64,000 nt of DNA from DATMBF01 sp035559595 (GTDB lineage Bacteria; Bacteroidota; Ignavibacteria; UBA10030), in NCBI GenBank assembly GCA_035559595.1, contig DATMBF010000005.1, positions 124,001-188,000 on the forward strand, in the 5' to 3' direction. Position numbers and translations under genes: made by a program. Positions 24,805-33,462 of this stretch are shown in pieces. Every line of letters starts with the position of its first letter. Position 1 is the first letter of the stretch. The notes beneath the pieces were generated by a model. It made no database searches, was not told the origin of the DNA, and saw nothing but the letters and a program-made list of their open reading frames with translations.

Positions 24805-26061
24805 ATGCATCTTGTCCACCCGATAGATACGCGCAAGGAAGAGGTGTTCAATGTGGAGAAGTTCAGGGAAGACTTCCCGATTCTCCAAAGGAAAGTGCAC
24901 GGCAAGCCACTCGTCTACCTGGACAATGCGGCAACGACCCAAAAGCCGTATGTCGTGATCTACGCAGTCCAGAATTACTACTTAGAAACGAATTCCAACG
25001 TTCACCGTGGCGTTCATTACTTGAGTGAGCTTGCAACGTACGAGTACGAAAAGGCGCGAGGAAAGATCAAACTGTTCCTCAACGCCGCAAGCGAGAAGGA
25101 GGTTATCTTCACGCGGGGGACAACTGAAGGCATCAATCTTGTTGCCTCAAGTTACGGGCGACGGCATGTGAAGAAAGGGGATGAAGTTCTGATTTCCGCC
25201 ATGGAACACCACTCGAATATTGTTCCGTGGCAACTTCTTTGCGAAGAGGTGGGTGCCCAGCTCACGGTCGTGCCGATCAATGACCGCGGTGAGCTTATCA
25301 TTGAAGAGTATGAACGGCTCTTGAGTCCGAAGACGAAGATCGTCGCGATCACTCATGTGTCAAACTCGCTCGGTACGGTAAACGCGATCAAAGACATCAT
25401 TCAAATGGCACACCAACATGGAGTGCCAGTTCTCGTCGATGGGGCGCAGGCGGTTCAGCACATGAAAGTCGATGTTCGTGATTTGGATTGTGATTTTTAT
25501 GTTTTTTCCGGACACAAAGCGTATGGGCCGACGGGAATCGGTGTGCTCTACGGAAAGCTACCGCTCCTCGAGGCAATGCCGCCGTATCAGGGCGGGGGTG
25601 ACATGATCAAGTCTGTGACGTTCGAGAAGACGACGTTCAACGATCTTCCCTACAAATTTGAAGCCGGTACGCCGAATATTGCCGGCGCGATCGGTCTCGG
25701 TATGGCGGTCGAATACCTCAAGTACGTGGGCGTGGAAAACATCGCAGCGTATGAGCACAAGTTGCTGGAGTATGCAACATCGGCCTTGTCGGAAATCAAG
25801 AACCTTCGGTTGATCGGGACTGCGCAGAACAAGACATCGGTTCTCTCGTTTGTCATGGATGGTGTCCACCCCCACGATATCGGAACAATTGTCGACCGTG
25901 AAGGTGTTGCAATACGGACAGGGCATCACTGCGCACAGCCGGTGATGGAGCGATTCGGAGTTCCGGCGACAGCCCGCGCCTCACTTGCTCTGTACAACAC
26001 ACGAGAGGAGATCGATGCACTTGTGCGCGCTCTGGAGAAAGTGAACGAGGTCTTTGCATAA
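24805..26061 (+). CDS. sufS: cysteine desulfurase SufS
   Basis: A 418-residue group II cysteine desulfurase that takes sulfur from cysteine for cluster assembly. The PLP lysine lies in FSGHKAYGPTG (K238) and the persulfide-forming Cys in RTGHHCAQPVM (C376). The fold starts at FREDFPILQ. The ATG at 24805 abuts the sufD stop; an in-frame GTG at 24844 is an alternative start that would remove a 13-residue extension not usual in the family. SufU, encoded next, is the expected sulfur acceptor. Confidence 0.96.
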   Translation: MHLVHPIDTRKEEVFNVEKFREDFPILQRKVHGKPLVYLDNAATTQKPYVVIYAVQNYYLETNSNVHRGVHYLSELATYEYEKARGKIKLFLNAASEKEVIFTRGTTEGINLVASSYGRRHVKKGDEVLISAMEHHSNIVPWQLLCEEVGAQLTVVPINDRGELIIEEYERLLSPKTKIVAITHVSNSLGTVNAIKDIIQMAHQHGVPVLVDGAQAVQHMKVDVRDLDCDFYVFSGHKAYGPTGIGVLYGKLPLLEAMPPYQGGGDMIKSVTFEKTTFNDLPYKFEAGTPNIAGAIGLGMAVEYLKYVGVENIAAYEHKLLEYATSALSEIKNLRLIGTAQNKTSVLSFVMDGVHPHDIGTIVDREGVAIRTGHHCAQPVMERFGVPATARASLALYNTREEIDALVRALEKVNEVFA

Positions 26062-26513
26062 TGTCGGAGCTCAAAGCGCTGTATCAGGATTTGATTCTGG
26101 ATCATAACAAGAGCCCGCGAAACTTCAGAGTTATCAACGACGCAGACCTGAAGGCCGAAGGCTTCAATCCGCTTTGCGGCGACCGCTACACGGTGTATGT
26201 GAAGATGGGAAACGGGACGATTCAGGATGTTGCCTTCCACGGCTCAGGATGCGCAATCTCCAAAGCTTCTGCTTCAGTGATGACAACAGCGGTGAAGGGG
26301 AAGACGAAGGAGGAAGCAGAACAACTGTTCGAGCGATTTCACAAGCTGGTGAAAGGTGAGTTGAACTCTGATGAGGAAATTCCTACCTTAGGAAAGCTTG
26401 CGGTGTTTGCCGGAGTTTCCGAATTCCCGGCGCGCGTCAAGTGTGCAAGTCTGGCATGGCACACGCTTCACGCAGCGCTGCATCAAGAACAAGAACCCGT
26501 TTCTACTGAGTAG
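26061..26513 (+). CDS. sufU: SufU-type sulfur acceptor / scaffold
   Basis: A 150-residue SufU of the IscU/NifU-N superfamily. Three conserved cysteines and an Asp (NPLCGDRY, GSGCAISKAS, RVKCASLAW) match the Zn site of SufU, which takes over the persulfide from SufS. The insert between the second and third cysteine, characteristic of SufU over IscU, is present. Its ATG overlaps the sufS stop by one base (TAATG). Confidence 0.94.
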   Translation: MSELKALYQDLILDHNKSPRNFRVINDADLKAEGFNPLCGDRYTVYVKMGNGTIQDVAFHGSGCAISKASASVMTTAVKGKTKEEAEQLFERFHKLVKGELNSDEEIPTLGKLAVFAGVSEFPARVKCASLAWHTLHAALHQEQEPVSTE

Positions 26514-26534
26514 GTAAATGTGAAAGGAGAGAGT

Positions 26535-26903
26535 ATGAACGAAATCACAATTCAAGAACGACCAGCCGTTTCCGAGGATATTGTTATTACTCCCCGGGCG
26601 GCCGAAGAGGTCAGAAAGATCAAGGCGGACAACAAGATTCCGGAGGCCTACGGGTTGCGGCTTGGAGTAAAAGGTGGAGGATGCTCGGGAATGTCATACG
26701 TTCTCGCCTTTGATGAAAAGCCGCGGGAAAGCGATAAGGTGCTCGAAATTGAAGGTTTGACGGTATACGTGGATCCGAAGAGCCTGTTCTATCTCTCAGG
26801 CACAACGCTCGATTTCAACGACGGATTGAACGGTCGCGGCTTTGTGTTCAACAATCCCAATGCATCCCGCACGTGCGGTTGCGGACATTCGTTCGGAGTT
26901 TAG
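26535..26903 (+). CDS. sufA: A-type Fe-S carrier protein (SufA/IscA/HesB family)
   Basis: A 122-residue A-type carrier that receives clusters from the scaffold and delivers them to targets. The three ligands are C50 in KGGGCSGMSY and C114/C116 in TCGCGHSF. An in-frame GTG at 26520 exists, but a GGAG site immediately before the ATG at 26535 decides the start. Intact and of normal length. Confidence 0.94.
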   Translation: MNEITIQERPAVSEDIVITPRAAEEVRKIKADNKIPEAYGLRLGVKGGGCSGMSYVLAFDEKPRESDKVLEIEGLTVYVDPKSLFYLSGTTLDFNDGLNGRGFVFNNPNASRTCGCGHSFGV

Positions 26904-26921
26904 GGAAGAGAGGAGTTTCCG

Positions 26922-27323
26922 ATGTCCGAGGAAGTGAAAAACAACAACGTTCACACCAAAGAAGTCAATTCACCAGGTGGTGCGACTGCGACAGGTGAAG
27001 CGGATCAGCTACCGCTTGAGCAGAGAGTCTGGGCGGCGCTAAGGGAGTGTTATGATCCGGAGATCCCCGTGAATCTCGTCGATCTCGGATTGATCTACGA
27101 AATGAAAGTTGACGATTCTCTCCCCGGTGAGGCCGGAGTTTTCGTCAAAATGACGCTCACTGCTCCGGGTTGCGGTATGGGACCCATGATTGCCAACGAC
27201 GTCAAGCGGCGTCTCCAGCTCGTTCAAGGGGTCAAGAATGTGTTCGTAGAGTTAACGTTCGATCCGCCCTGGAATCCAAGCATGATGACTGAAGCGGCCA
27301 AGCTCCAGTTGAACATGTTCTAG
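26922..27323 (+). CDS. sufT: SufT-like Fe-S assembly protein (MIP18/DUF59 family)
   Basis: A 133-residue MIP18-family protein. After a variable N-terminus of about 30 residues comes the DUF59 domain with CYDPEIPVNLVDLGLIYEM and TLTAPGCGMGPM, the latter with the conserved Cys. SufT helps maturation of Fe-S proteins in other bacteria, and related PaaD proteins do so for an oxygenase. As last gene of the suf operon, followed by a strong terminator, SufT is the best name. Confidence 0.9.
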   Translation: MSEEVKNNNVHTKEVNSPGGATATGEADQLPLEQRVWAALRECYDPEIPVNLVDLGLIYEMKVDDSLPGEAGVFVKMTLTAPGCGMGPMIANDVKRRLQLVQGVKNVFVELTFDPPWNPSMMTEAAKLQLNMF

Positions 27324-27371
27324 TTTTTCCCGCGTGCTCCTGCTTTTTCCTCGCGAGTTCGCTTTCAAAAC

Positions 27372-27405
27372 AGTCCGACGATTGAATGGTCGGACTTTTG
27401 TTTTT
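27372..27405 (+). terminator. Rho-independent terminator of the suf operon
   Basis: Perfect 8-bp stem AGTCCGAC/GTCGGACT with a 9-nt loop, followed by TTTGTTTTT, 48 nt after the sufT stop. Confidence 0.92.
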
Positions 27406-27410
27406 GCCTC

Positions 27411-27439
27411 TTGAGAATCCCGTCAAAAATTGTTATCCT
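27411..27439 (+). promoter_or_regulatory. candidate sigma-70 promoter of the PuuD-like gene
   Basis: TTGAGA (27411-27416) and TATCCT (27434-27439) are 17 nt apart, directly after the suf terminator. The gene itself has a strong AGGAGG ribosome binding site. Confidence 0.5.
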
Positions 27440-27500
27440 TGTGCCGGTTCGTTGTTATTTCCGGGTCGTATCCACACTAACCTACTGAAGGAGGAACCCC

Positions 27501-28265
27501 ATGCAGACGACCGAATACCTTAGTGTACTTTTTCGCTGGATTCACATCGTTGCAGGAATCATTTGGATCGGATTGCTCTATTGGTTCAACTTTGTGAACA
27601 TCCCCTTCGCAGGACTAATGGATGGCGATACCAAAAAGAAGGTTGTTCCCGAACTGATGCCGAGATCGCTCTTTTGGTTTCGTTGGGGAGCGATGTGGAC
27701 GTGGGTCACCGGTGTCCTCTTGCTGTTGCTGGTGTTCTACCATGGCGGATTGATGTTCGAAGAAGGAAAGGGTGGATGGGGAATGCCGACATTTGTCATT
27801 CTTGCCCTGGTCTTTCTTATGTTCTTTATTTATGACCAGCTTGCGAAGTCCATTGGCAAGGATATCCGCGTCATGGGAGCGGTCGGTTTTGTCCTGTTGG
27901 TTGCTTTCACGTACGCAATGATGAGTTGGGCCGAGTTCAGCTACCGCGCGTATGTGATCCACATCGGTGCCACGTTCGGCACGCTGATGATGATGAATGT
28001 CTGGATGCGGATCTGGCCCTCGCAGAAGAAGATCATTGCTGCCATCAAAGAGGGTCAGGCCCCGGACGCGGGCATCGTTGCGCTTGCCGGACAGCGATCG
28101 CGTCATAACACGTACATGTCGGTGCCGCTTGTCTGGACGATGATCAATCAGCACACCGTTGTCCCCGCTGCAAATTCGCCAATGTATCTGTTTGCGGTAA
28201 CGCTTCTTGCGTGGCTTGTCGTTTCGTGGCTTTATGACAAGTCTGCAAAGGTGAAGGGAATGTAA
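27501..28265 (+). CDS. PuuD-like integral membrane protein (urate hydroxylase N-terminal domain family)
   Basis: A 254-residue protein with about seven membrane helices, resembling the membrane domain of PuuD. The similarity is seen in FRWIHIVAGIIWIGLLYWFNFVN and in repeated His/Trp pairs near helix ends (RWIHI, YVIHIGATFGTLMMMNVW). PuuD normally carries a C-terminal cytochrome c domain; here there is no CxxCH motif and the protein stops after the helices. Conserved histidines could still bind haem. No purine catabolism genes are nearby, so urate as substrate is doubtful. It stands alone between two terminators. Confidence 0.75.
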   Translation: MQTTEYLSVLFRWIHIVAGIIWIGLLYWFNFVNIPFAGLMDGDTKKKVVPELMPRSLFWFRWGAMWTWVTGVLLLLLVFYHGGLMFEEGKGGWGMPTFVILALVFLMFFIYDQLAKSIGKDIRVMGAVGFVLLVAFTYAMMSWAEFSYRAYVIHIGATFGTLMMMNVWMRIWPSQKKIIAAIKEGQAPDAGIVALAGQRSRHNTYMSVPLVWTMINQHTVVPAANSPMYLFAVTLLAWLVVSWLYDKSAKVKGM

Positions 28266-28286
28266 TCGTTCTTCGGTTGAGACGAG

Positions 28287-28315
28287 AAGGTCGGGCTTAT
28301 CACCCGACCTTTTTT
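28287..28315 (+). terminator. Rho-independent terminator of the PuuD-like gene
   Basis: Stem AAGGTCGGG/CCCGACCTT with a 7-nt loop, followed by a T run, 21 nt after the stop codon. Confidence 0.92.
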
Positions 28316-28317
28316 GT

Positions 28318-28346
28318 TTGCGCGAAGAACGACATTTGTGTATACT
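28318..28346 (+). promoter_or_regulatory. candidate sigma-70 promoter of the M28 peptidase gene
   Basis: TTGCGC (28318-28323) and TATACT (28341-28346) are 17 nt apart, about 40 nt upstream of the start codon. Confidence 0.5.
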
Positions 28347-28386
28347 CTCCCTTCGTAATCTTTCATCAACTCGACATATCGCAGAA

Positions 28387-29814
28387 ATGAAACGATTCCT
28401 TCCGGTCGTTGTTCTGTCTGTTGTTGGTTCCCTCCTCCTTTTCGCTCAATCGCGTGAAGAGAAGAAATTCGCATCCCGTGTCTCGCAGAAGAATCTTACA
28501 CAGACCGTCCGCGATCTCGTCGGCTTGGGCAACAGAATGGGAGGGACAGCCTCTGGAGACCGTGCGGCGCGATACCTTCAACAGCGTTTCAAATCGTTTG
28601 GACTGGCTGTCCAACAACTCAAAGAGTCTCCAAAATTGACCTACACCCACACATCGTGGTCTCTGCAGGTTACTCGCCCACGCAGACTGCGTGGTTTGAT
28701 TCGCAACGAGTGGTTGGCCGGTTTTTCACCCAGCACCAAGCCGACAACGGGAAGGCTAATTTTCTACGATCCAGAAATCCCAAAGGATTCTCTTTCCAAA
28801 AAAGTCGTCTTAACGGACAGGAACGTGGGGCCGGAGTTCTACAAAGAACTTGTTGAGGCCGGCGTTATCTGCATTCTCACATATGCTCCGAACATCGAGA
28901 CGGCTTATTCTCGTTGGGCAATGATTTCGAGTCTTCCTGCATCGAAATCGCATCCGATTCCTGTTTATAATATTTCCCGCTCGAACGGAGAGGTTTTACG
29001 GAACGAGATCGCCAAAGAGGTTACCGTCGACATCCGGTTTGCAGCAAAAACAATAATCCGGGAGGGCAGTCCGAAAACGGTTGTGGCAACCCTCCGCGGG
29101 AAAAGCGATGAGTACTACATTGTTTGTGCGCATGGTGACTCCGATTCCGGTGGACCAGGAGCTGATGACAACGCTTCAGGGGAAGCCGGCGTGTTGGAGA
29201 TTGCGCGCATTCTCTCCTCAATGGTCGGAAGCGGCGAGCTCCCGCGGCCTCAAAAAACGATTAAGTTCGTTATTTGGGGATCGGAGTACTCCTCTGCCGA
29301 AGAGTTTGTGAAACGGGAGAAGGACAGCCTGGAGAAGATCTTGGGAGTGATGAACTATGACGAGATAGGCACGGGTGCAGAAAGAAACTGCATCTATTTT
29401 GAATCGAATGATGTCCCTCATAATGAGAAACTTCTCAGAACACTTGAAGCCGTCGGTGAGGAGTATGTGGGAAAGAAAGGATTCTGGCAGGAAGCGACTA
29501 CCAACCCCTCACAAGGGGGGACAGACTCCTACGTTTTTCTGCCGGACTACCTGGAAAGGCTCGATCTCCCTTCTGTGGAAATCCCTTCCTCCACAATTTA
29601 CACTGCAGCTTGGAATGCTCCTCGAACCCTTCCGCAGACGAAAGGATGGAGCGCCCGTTCATGGAAAGGACATCCTGATTCCGTTATTGTGGATTATTCC
29701 GCCTACTACCATTCCTCTCTCGACCTTCCTCAATACACGACCGAGCGGGAACCCTTCAACATGGTCTGGGCGGTAAAGGCCGTAGGGATTGCTCTGCTCC
29801 GTTTGGCGTGGTAA
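28387..29814 (+). CDS. exported M28-family metallopeptidase-like protein
   Basis: A 475-residue protein with a signal peptide (about 1-20, ending LLLFAQ). A protease-associated-like insert (about 105-215) is followed by the M28 aminopeptidase domain. The metal ligands His and Asp are visible in HGDSDSGGPGADDNASG, a further Asp in MNYDEIG and the last His in YYHSSLDLPQ. The usual Glu-Glu pair (general base and bridging ligand) reads WGSEYSS here, so one of the two Glu appears replaced by Tyr. Activity is therefore uncertain. A longer frame reaches 28318, but the ATG at 28387 starts a proper signal peptide and fits the promoter. Confidence 0.85.
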   Translation: MKRFLPVVVLSVVGSLLLFAQSREEKKFASRVSQKNLTQTVRDLVGLGNRMGGTASGDRAARYLQQRFKSFGLAVQQLKESPKLTYTHTSWSLQVTRPRRLRGLIRNEWLAGFSPSTKPTTGRLIFYDPEIPKDSLSKKVVLTDRNVGPEFYKELVEAGVICILTYAPNIETAYSRWAMISSLPASKSHPIPVYNISRSNGEVLRNEIAKEVTVDIRFAAKTIIREGSPKTVVATLRGKSDEYYIVCAHGDSDSGGPGADDNASGEAGVLEIARILSSMVGSGELPRPQKTIKFVIWGSEYSSAEEFVKREKDSLEKILGVMNYDEIGTGAERNCIYFESNDVPHNEKLLRTLEAVGEEYVGKKGFWQEATTNPSQGGTDSYVFLPDYLERLDLPSVEIPSSTIYTAAWNAPRTLPQTKGWSARSWKGHPDSVIVDYSAYYHSSLDLPQYTTEREPFNMVWAVKAVGIALLRLAW

Positions 29815-29865
29815 GAGAGTGCACCTTGACCTTCCCTGAACTTCTCCCTAACTTTCGATGAGATC

Positions 29866-30024
29866 ATGGAGAAACAAGACGAAGCGCCTTTGTCAAACCC
29901 TCCGGTTGAAAGCGAACATCACTACTGGCAGTACTGCGTCAATTGCGGTACCTTGTTGGAAGGATGGCGCTGTAAACTCATCTGCCCTAAATGCGGGTTC
30001 TATCATTCCTGTAGTGAGCCCTAG
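29866..30024 (+). CDS. zinc-ribbon microprotein
   Basis: A 52-residue protein with cysteines at 24, 27, 36, 40, 43 and 49: YCVNCGTLL and ICPKCGFYHSC form two CxxC knuckles, enough for a zinc ribbon. The N-terminal 20 residues are acidic and probably disordered. It lies between the M28 peptidase (51-nt gap) and folP (65-nt gap) on the same strand. Function unknown. I accept it as real because the double knuckle with Gly after each CxxC is highly non-random. Confidence 0.7.
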   Translation: MEKQDEAPLSNPPVESEHHYWQYCVNCGTLLEGWRCKLICPKCGFYHSCSEP

Positions 30025-30089
30025 TTTTTTCTGGCCTGGCGAATCGGTAGCTCTCCCTCACGACGAAGTGTTCAACTCGTGCTGTCCCT

Positions 30090-30950
30090 ATGTCAATTTC
30101 CTCCATTAACGCCGCCACACAAAAGTATCGGATTGGATCGCGCGAGTATGATTTCGCAGCGCGATCTTTCATCATGGGCGTGCTCAATGTGACTCCCGAT
30201 TCCTTTTCCGATGGGGGACGATACTTCGATGTCGGCAAAGCTGTTGATCGTGCTTTGGAAATGATCGATGAGGGCGCAGATTTCATAGACATTGGGGGTG
30301 AATCGTCGAGGCCTGGGTCGGACCCCATTCCTGCCGATGAGGAGATCAAACGAACGATCCCGGTCATCGAGCGGTTGGTGGGAAAAGGAAGGGTACCGAT
30401 TTCGATCGACACCTCTAAGGCAGCGGTGGCACGTGTGGCGCTTGAAGCCGGCGCGACGATCGTTAACGACATCAGTGCGATGACATTTGATGAGGAGATG
30501 GCAGATGTCGTGAGCTCACACAAGGCGACGGTCGTCCTCATGCATATGAAGGGAACACCCAAGACAATGCAGGTAAACCCATCCTACACCGATGTTGTGG
30601 CAGAGGTAGTTGAGTTCCTGAGAAAACGGATTGAGTTTGCGAGAGCGCGCGGAATTGATCAGGTTATTGTGGATCCAGGGATTGGCTTTGGCAAGACGCT
30701 CGAGCATAACCTTCGGCTGATAAAAGAGCTGGATGCATTGAGGAGTCTTGATGTCCCGATTCTCGTCGGCACATCCCGCAAATCGTTTATCGGGACAATT
30801 CTGGGCTTGCCTGTGGAAGAGCGCCTTGAGGGTACTGCTGCTGCTGTTGCGGCCTCTATTCTGAACGGTGCCCATATCGTTCGTGTTCATGATGTGAAGG
30901 CAATGAAGCGTGTCGCCGCCGTTGCGGATGCCATTTGCAGGGTAAGCTAA
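30090..30950 (+). CDS. folP: dihydropteroate synthase
   Basis: A 286-residue TIM-barrel enzyme that joins p-aminobenzoate to the pterin pyrophosphate in folate synthesis and is the sulfonamide target. Signatures are MGVLNVTPDSFSDGGRY, DIGGESSRPGSD, SIDTSKAAVA, NDISAMTFD and the C-terminal GTSRKSFIG with the pterin-site Lys and Ser, then IVRVHDVKA. Complete. Its stop overlaps the following ATG (TAATG). Confidence 0.97.
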   Translation: MSISSINAATQKYRIGSREYDFAARSFIMGVLNVTPDSFSDGGRYFDVGKAVDRALEMIDEGADFIDIGGESSRPGSDPIPADEEIKRTIPVIERLVGKGRVPISIDTSKAAVARVALEAGATIVNDISAMTFDEEMADVVSSHKATVVLMHMKGTPKTMQVNPSYTDVVAEVVEFLRKRIEFARARGIDQVIVDPGIGFGKTLEHNLRLIKELDALRSLDVPILVGTSRKSFIGTILGLPVEERLEGTAAAVAASILNGAHIVRVHDVKAMKRVAAVADAICRVS

Positions 30951-31618
30951 TGGATTCGATTCTTGCCATTGTGCCGGCGTTCAATGCTGAGTCAACGCTC
31001 GGTGAGCTCCTCACAAGACTCCGGCAGTACCCCGAACTGCAGGAGGTCGTAGTGATCAACGACGGCTCAACCGATGCAACCGGAGAGATCGCGAAGCAAT
31101 CTGGTGCACTTCTCTTGGAGCACACGCGGAACAAAGGAAAAGGTGCAGCTTTACAGACCGGTTTTGACTATGCACTGACGAGGTCTGGTTGGGATGCTGT
31201 TGTGACCATTGATGCGGATCTTCAGCATATGCCGGAGGAACTGCCGAAATTTTTCAGGACTCGCCGTGAAACTGGGGCGGATATTGTGATTGGATACCGA
31301 GGCAGGCTCGGAACCCGGATGCCTTTGCCGCGTATGGCATCAAATACACTTACCTCGATGCTCGTCTCGGCCCGAACAGGGTTGAAGATCAAAGACAGTC
31401 AGTGTGGTTATCGACTCATCGGCAGCGAGGTTCTGGAGGTTGTCCGGCTTGAGTCTGAAGGCTACGAAGCGGAAACGGAGTTTCTGCTTAAGGCAGCACG
31501 AAATGGCTTTCGCGTGGAGTTTATTCCCATCATGACAATCTACAACAACGAACGAAGTTTCATGACGCATTGGGAAACAACGAAGCGCTTTATTCAAGTG
31601 CTTATGAAAGAGTACTGA
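30950..31618 (+). CDS. family 2 glycosyltransferase, polyprenol-phosphate sugar transferase-like
   Basis: A 222-residue GT2 with the start ILAIVPAFNAESTLGELL, nucleotide-binding VVINDGSTDATGEIA and the DxD-type metal site TIDADLQHMPEEL. No membrane helix is visible, so it belongs to the short soluble type related to dolichol-phosphate mannosyl or glucosyl transferases. Acceptor and sugar cannot be told from sequence. The in-frame GTG further upstream lies in folP; the ATG overlapping the folP stop is the natural start. The stop directly abuts the pcm ATG (TGA ATG). Confidence 0.88.
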   Translation: MDSILAIVPAFNAESTLGELLTRLRQYPELQEVVVINDGSTDATGEIAKQSGALLLEHTRNKGKGAALQTGFDYALTRSGWDAVVTIDADLQHMPEELPKFFRTRRETGADIVIGYRGRLGTRMPLPRMASNTLTSMLVSARTGLKIKDSQCGYRLIGSEVLEVVRLESEGYEAETEFLLKAARNGFRVEFIPIMTIYNNERSFMTHWETTKRFIQVLMKEY

Positions 31619-32266
31619 ATGGGAAGATTAGAAGACGACAGAAAAGAAATGCTTGCGTTGCTGAGAGAGAGGGGAATCAACGAACCGATGGTGCTTGATG
31701 CCATGGCAAAGGTGGAACGACACCTTTTTGTGCCGGCCGCCTTTGTGTCCCGTGCCTACGACGACACTGCACTTCCGATTGCGAAGAGTCAGACGATTTC
31801 TCAACCGTACACCGTTGCATTCATGACGCAGGAGCTCGCTCCAAAGAAAGAGGCCAAGGTGTTGGAGATCGGAACTGGTTCCGGCTATCAGGCGGCGGTC
31901 TTGGCGACGATGGGATGCAAAGTGTTCACGATTGAGCGTCATCTGGAGCTATTGCTCGAGGCGCGGAAGCGGTTCGAAAAGCTGGGACTGAGAATCGCCT
32001 CGAAGCTCGGTGACGGGACGGTCGGTTGGAGCGAGTTCGCGCCGTACGATGGGATTATCGTTACCGCAGCGGCCCCCAGCGTCCCTGAGCCTTTGGTGAA
32101 ACAACTAGCGGATGGGGGGAGACTCGTCATTCCCGTGGGCGATCTCGATATGCAGAAGCTTCGCGTGGTGACAAGAAAGGGGGAAGAACTGGAGACGAGG
32201 GAGGTTCACGGCTTCAAGTTTGTTCCGTTGATAGGAAAAGAGGGGTGGGGGGATAAGTCGGATTGA
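31619..32266 (+). CDS. pcm: protein-L-isoaspartate O-methyltransferase
   Basis: A 215-residue PCMT that methylates isoaspartyl residues in aged proteins to start their repair. Typical segments are AMAKVERHLFVP, AYDDTALPI with QTISQPYTVAFMTQ, the SAM-binding VLEIGTGSGYQAAVLA and VTAAAPSVPEPLVKQLADGG. Complete. Confidence 0.95.
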   Translation: MGRLEDDRKEMLALLRERGINEPMVLDAMAKVERHLFVPAAFVSRAYDDTALPIAKSQTISQPYTVAFMTQELAPKKEAKVLEIGTGSGYQAAVLATMGCKVFTIERHLELLLEARKRFEKLGLRIASKLGDGTVGWSEFAPYDGIIVTAAAPSVPEPLVKQLADGGRLVIPVGDLDMQKLRVVTRKGEELETREVHGFKFVPLIGKEGWGDKSD

Positions 32267-32354
32267 GGAAATGTCGAAATCGTGAAATGAAGCGTTCGTC
32301 CTTTCTTCAGTATCGCTGGGCACTCTCCACTCCGCATTTTGCCGTTCACGCTCG

Positions 32355-33284
32355 ATGCCTCCTCCACTGGTTCCCGTTATAGTTGGTCCGACCGCTTCGG
32401 GTAAAACACCAGTCTCGATCCTTCTTGCCGAGCGGTTAAATGGAGAGATCGTTTCAGCCGATTCGCGGCAGATCTACAAGCGGCTCACGATAGGCACGGC
32501 AAAGCCTACAATAGAGGAGCTGTCTCGCGTAAAACATCATTTTGTTGATCTTTTGGAGCCTGACCGGGATTACAGTGCCGGGGAATACGGCAAGGATGCT
32601 AGAAGCGTCATAGGGGAGGTTCTTGAGCGGGGGAGAATTCCGATTCTCGTCGGTGGCTCGGGGTTGTACATCAAAGCTGTTGTTGACGGCCTGTTTGAAG
32701 GTCCGGGGAAAGATCCTGAGATGCGGGAAATTCTGGAAAGCAGAATGCAGAGAGAAGGAGCGGCAAGCCTTCTCGCGGAGCTGAGAAAGGTTGATCCGAT
32801 TGCTGCCGCAAAAATGGATTCGACGAAGAAACGAAGGATTCTGCGCGCACTTGAAGTCTATTACATTACCGGTAAGCCGTTGTCTGAGTTCCATGCCGAA
32901 CAGTCTCAGGATTCCCGATATCGTTTCGTTCTATTTGGTTTGCTCTGGTCGCGTAATGCGTTGTATGATCGGATCAACAGCCGTGTTGAGGGGATGATCG
33001 AGAGAGGGTTAAGAGAAGAAGTTGAAGGATTGAGGCGCGACGGTTTTTCGTCGCGGCTCAACGCTCTCAATACCGTCGGCTACAAGGAGACCTTTGAATT
33101 CCTTGACGGCATGCGAGGCTGGGTTGAGACTGTGGAGTTGATCAAGCGAAACACACGTCGATTTGCAAAACGGCAGATGACGTGGTTCAGGGCTGACAAA
33201 AGGATTCGATGGATCGATATGACGGACACGACCTTGAATGAAGTAGCTGAGTTCATGGAAAAGGAGTGGAGACTGAGTTTTTGA
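32355..33284 (+). CDS. miaA: tRNA dimethylallyltransferase MiaA
   Basis: A 309-residue MiaA that adds a dimethylallyl group to A37 of tRNAs reading codons that begin with U. The P-loop GPTASGKT is at about 9-16, followed by SADSRQIYKRLTIGTAKPT, VGGSGLYIKAVVDGL and the C-terminal RRFAKRQMTWFRAD, which binds the tRNA. The donor is an isoprenoid made from the Dxs product. The tRNA-Pro gene follows 33 nt after its stop and both share a terminator. Confidence 0.96.
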   Translation: MPPPLVPVIVGPTASGKTPVSILLAERLNGEIVSADSRQIYKRLTIGTAKPTIEELSRVKHHFVDLLEPDRDYSAGEYGKDARSVIGEVLERGRIPILVGGSGLYIKAVVDGLFEGPGKDPEMREILESRMQREGAASLLAELRKVDPIAAAKMDSTKKRRILRALEVYYITGKPLSEFHAEQSQDSRYRFVLFGLLWSRNALYDRINSRVEGMIERGLREEVEGLRRDGFSSRLNALNTVGYKETFEFLDGMRGWVETVELIKRNTRRFAKRQMTWFRADKRIRWIDMTDTTLNEVAEFMEKEWRLSF

Positions 33285-33317
33285 TTTGACCAAAATCTTC
33301 TTTATCTTTTTGACGAA

Positions 33318-33392
33318 CGGGGCGTGGCGCAGCCTGGCTAGCGCGCTTGGTTCGGGACCAAGAGGTCGCGAGTTCGAATCTCGCCGCCCCGA
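33318..33392 (+). tRNA. tRNA-Pro (anticodon CGG)
   Basis: A 75-nt cloverleaf: acceptor CGGGGCG/CGCCCCG, D stem GCGC/GCGC, anticodon stem CTTGG/CCAAG with loop TTCGGGA (anticodon CGG), T stem GCGAG/CTCGC with TTCGAAT. CCA is not encoded. Confidence 0.97.
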
Positions 33393-33401
33393 CAAGATAA
33401 G

Positions 33402-33448
33402 GTCCGCTATCTTCATGAAATGATGAAGAGAGGCGGACGTAGTTTTTT
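33402..33448 (+). terminator. Rho-independent terminator after miaA and tRNA-Pro
   Basis: Outer stem GTCCGC/GCGGAC and inner stem CTTCAT/ATGAAG separated by a small internal loop, with a six-T run at 33443-33448. Confidence 0.75.
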
Positions 33449-33462
33449 AGGGGGGAGCAAAC

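Noticed and set aside
30935..30949. Upstream GTG as start of the GT2 gene
   Set aside because: It would extend the protein into folP; the ATG at 30950 overlapping the folP stop matches where family homology begins.
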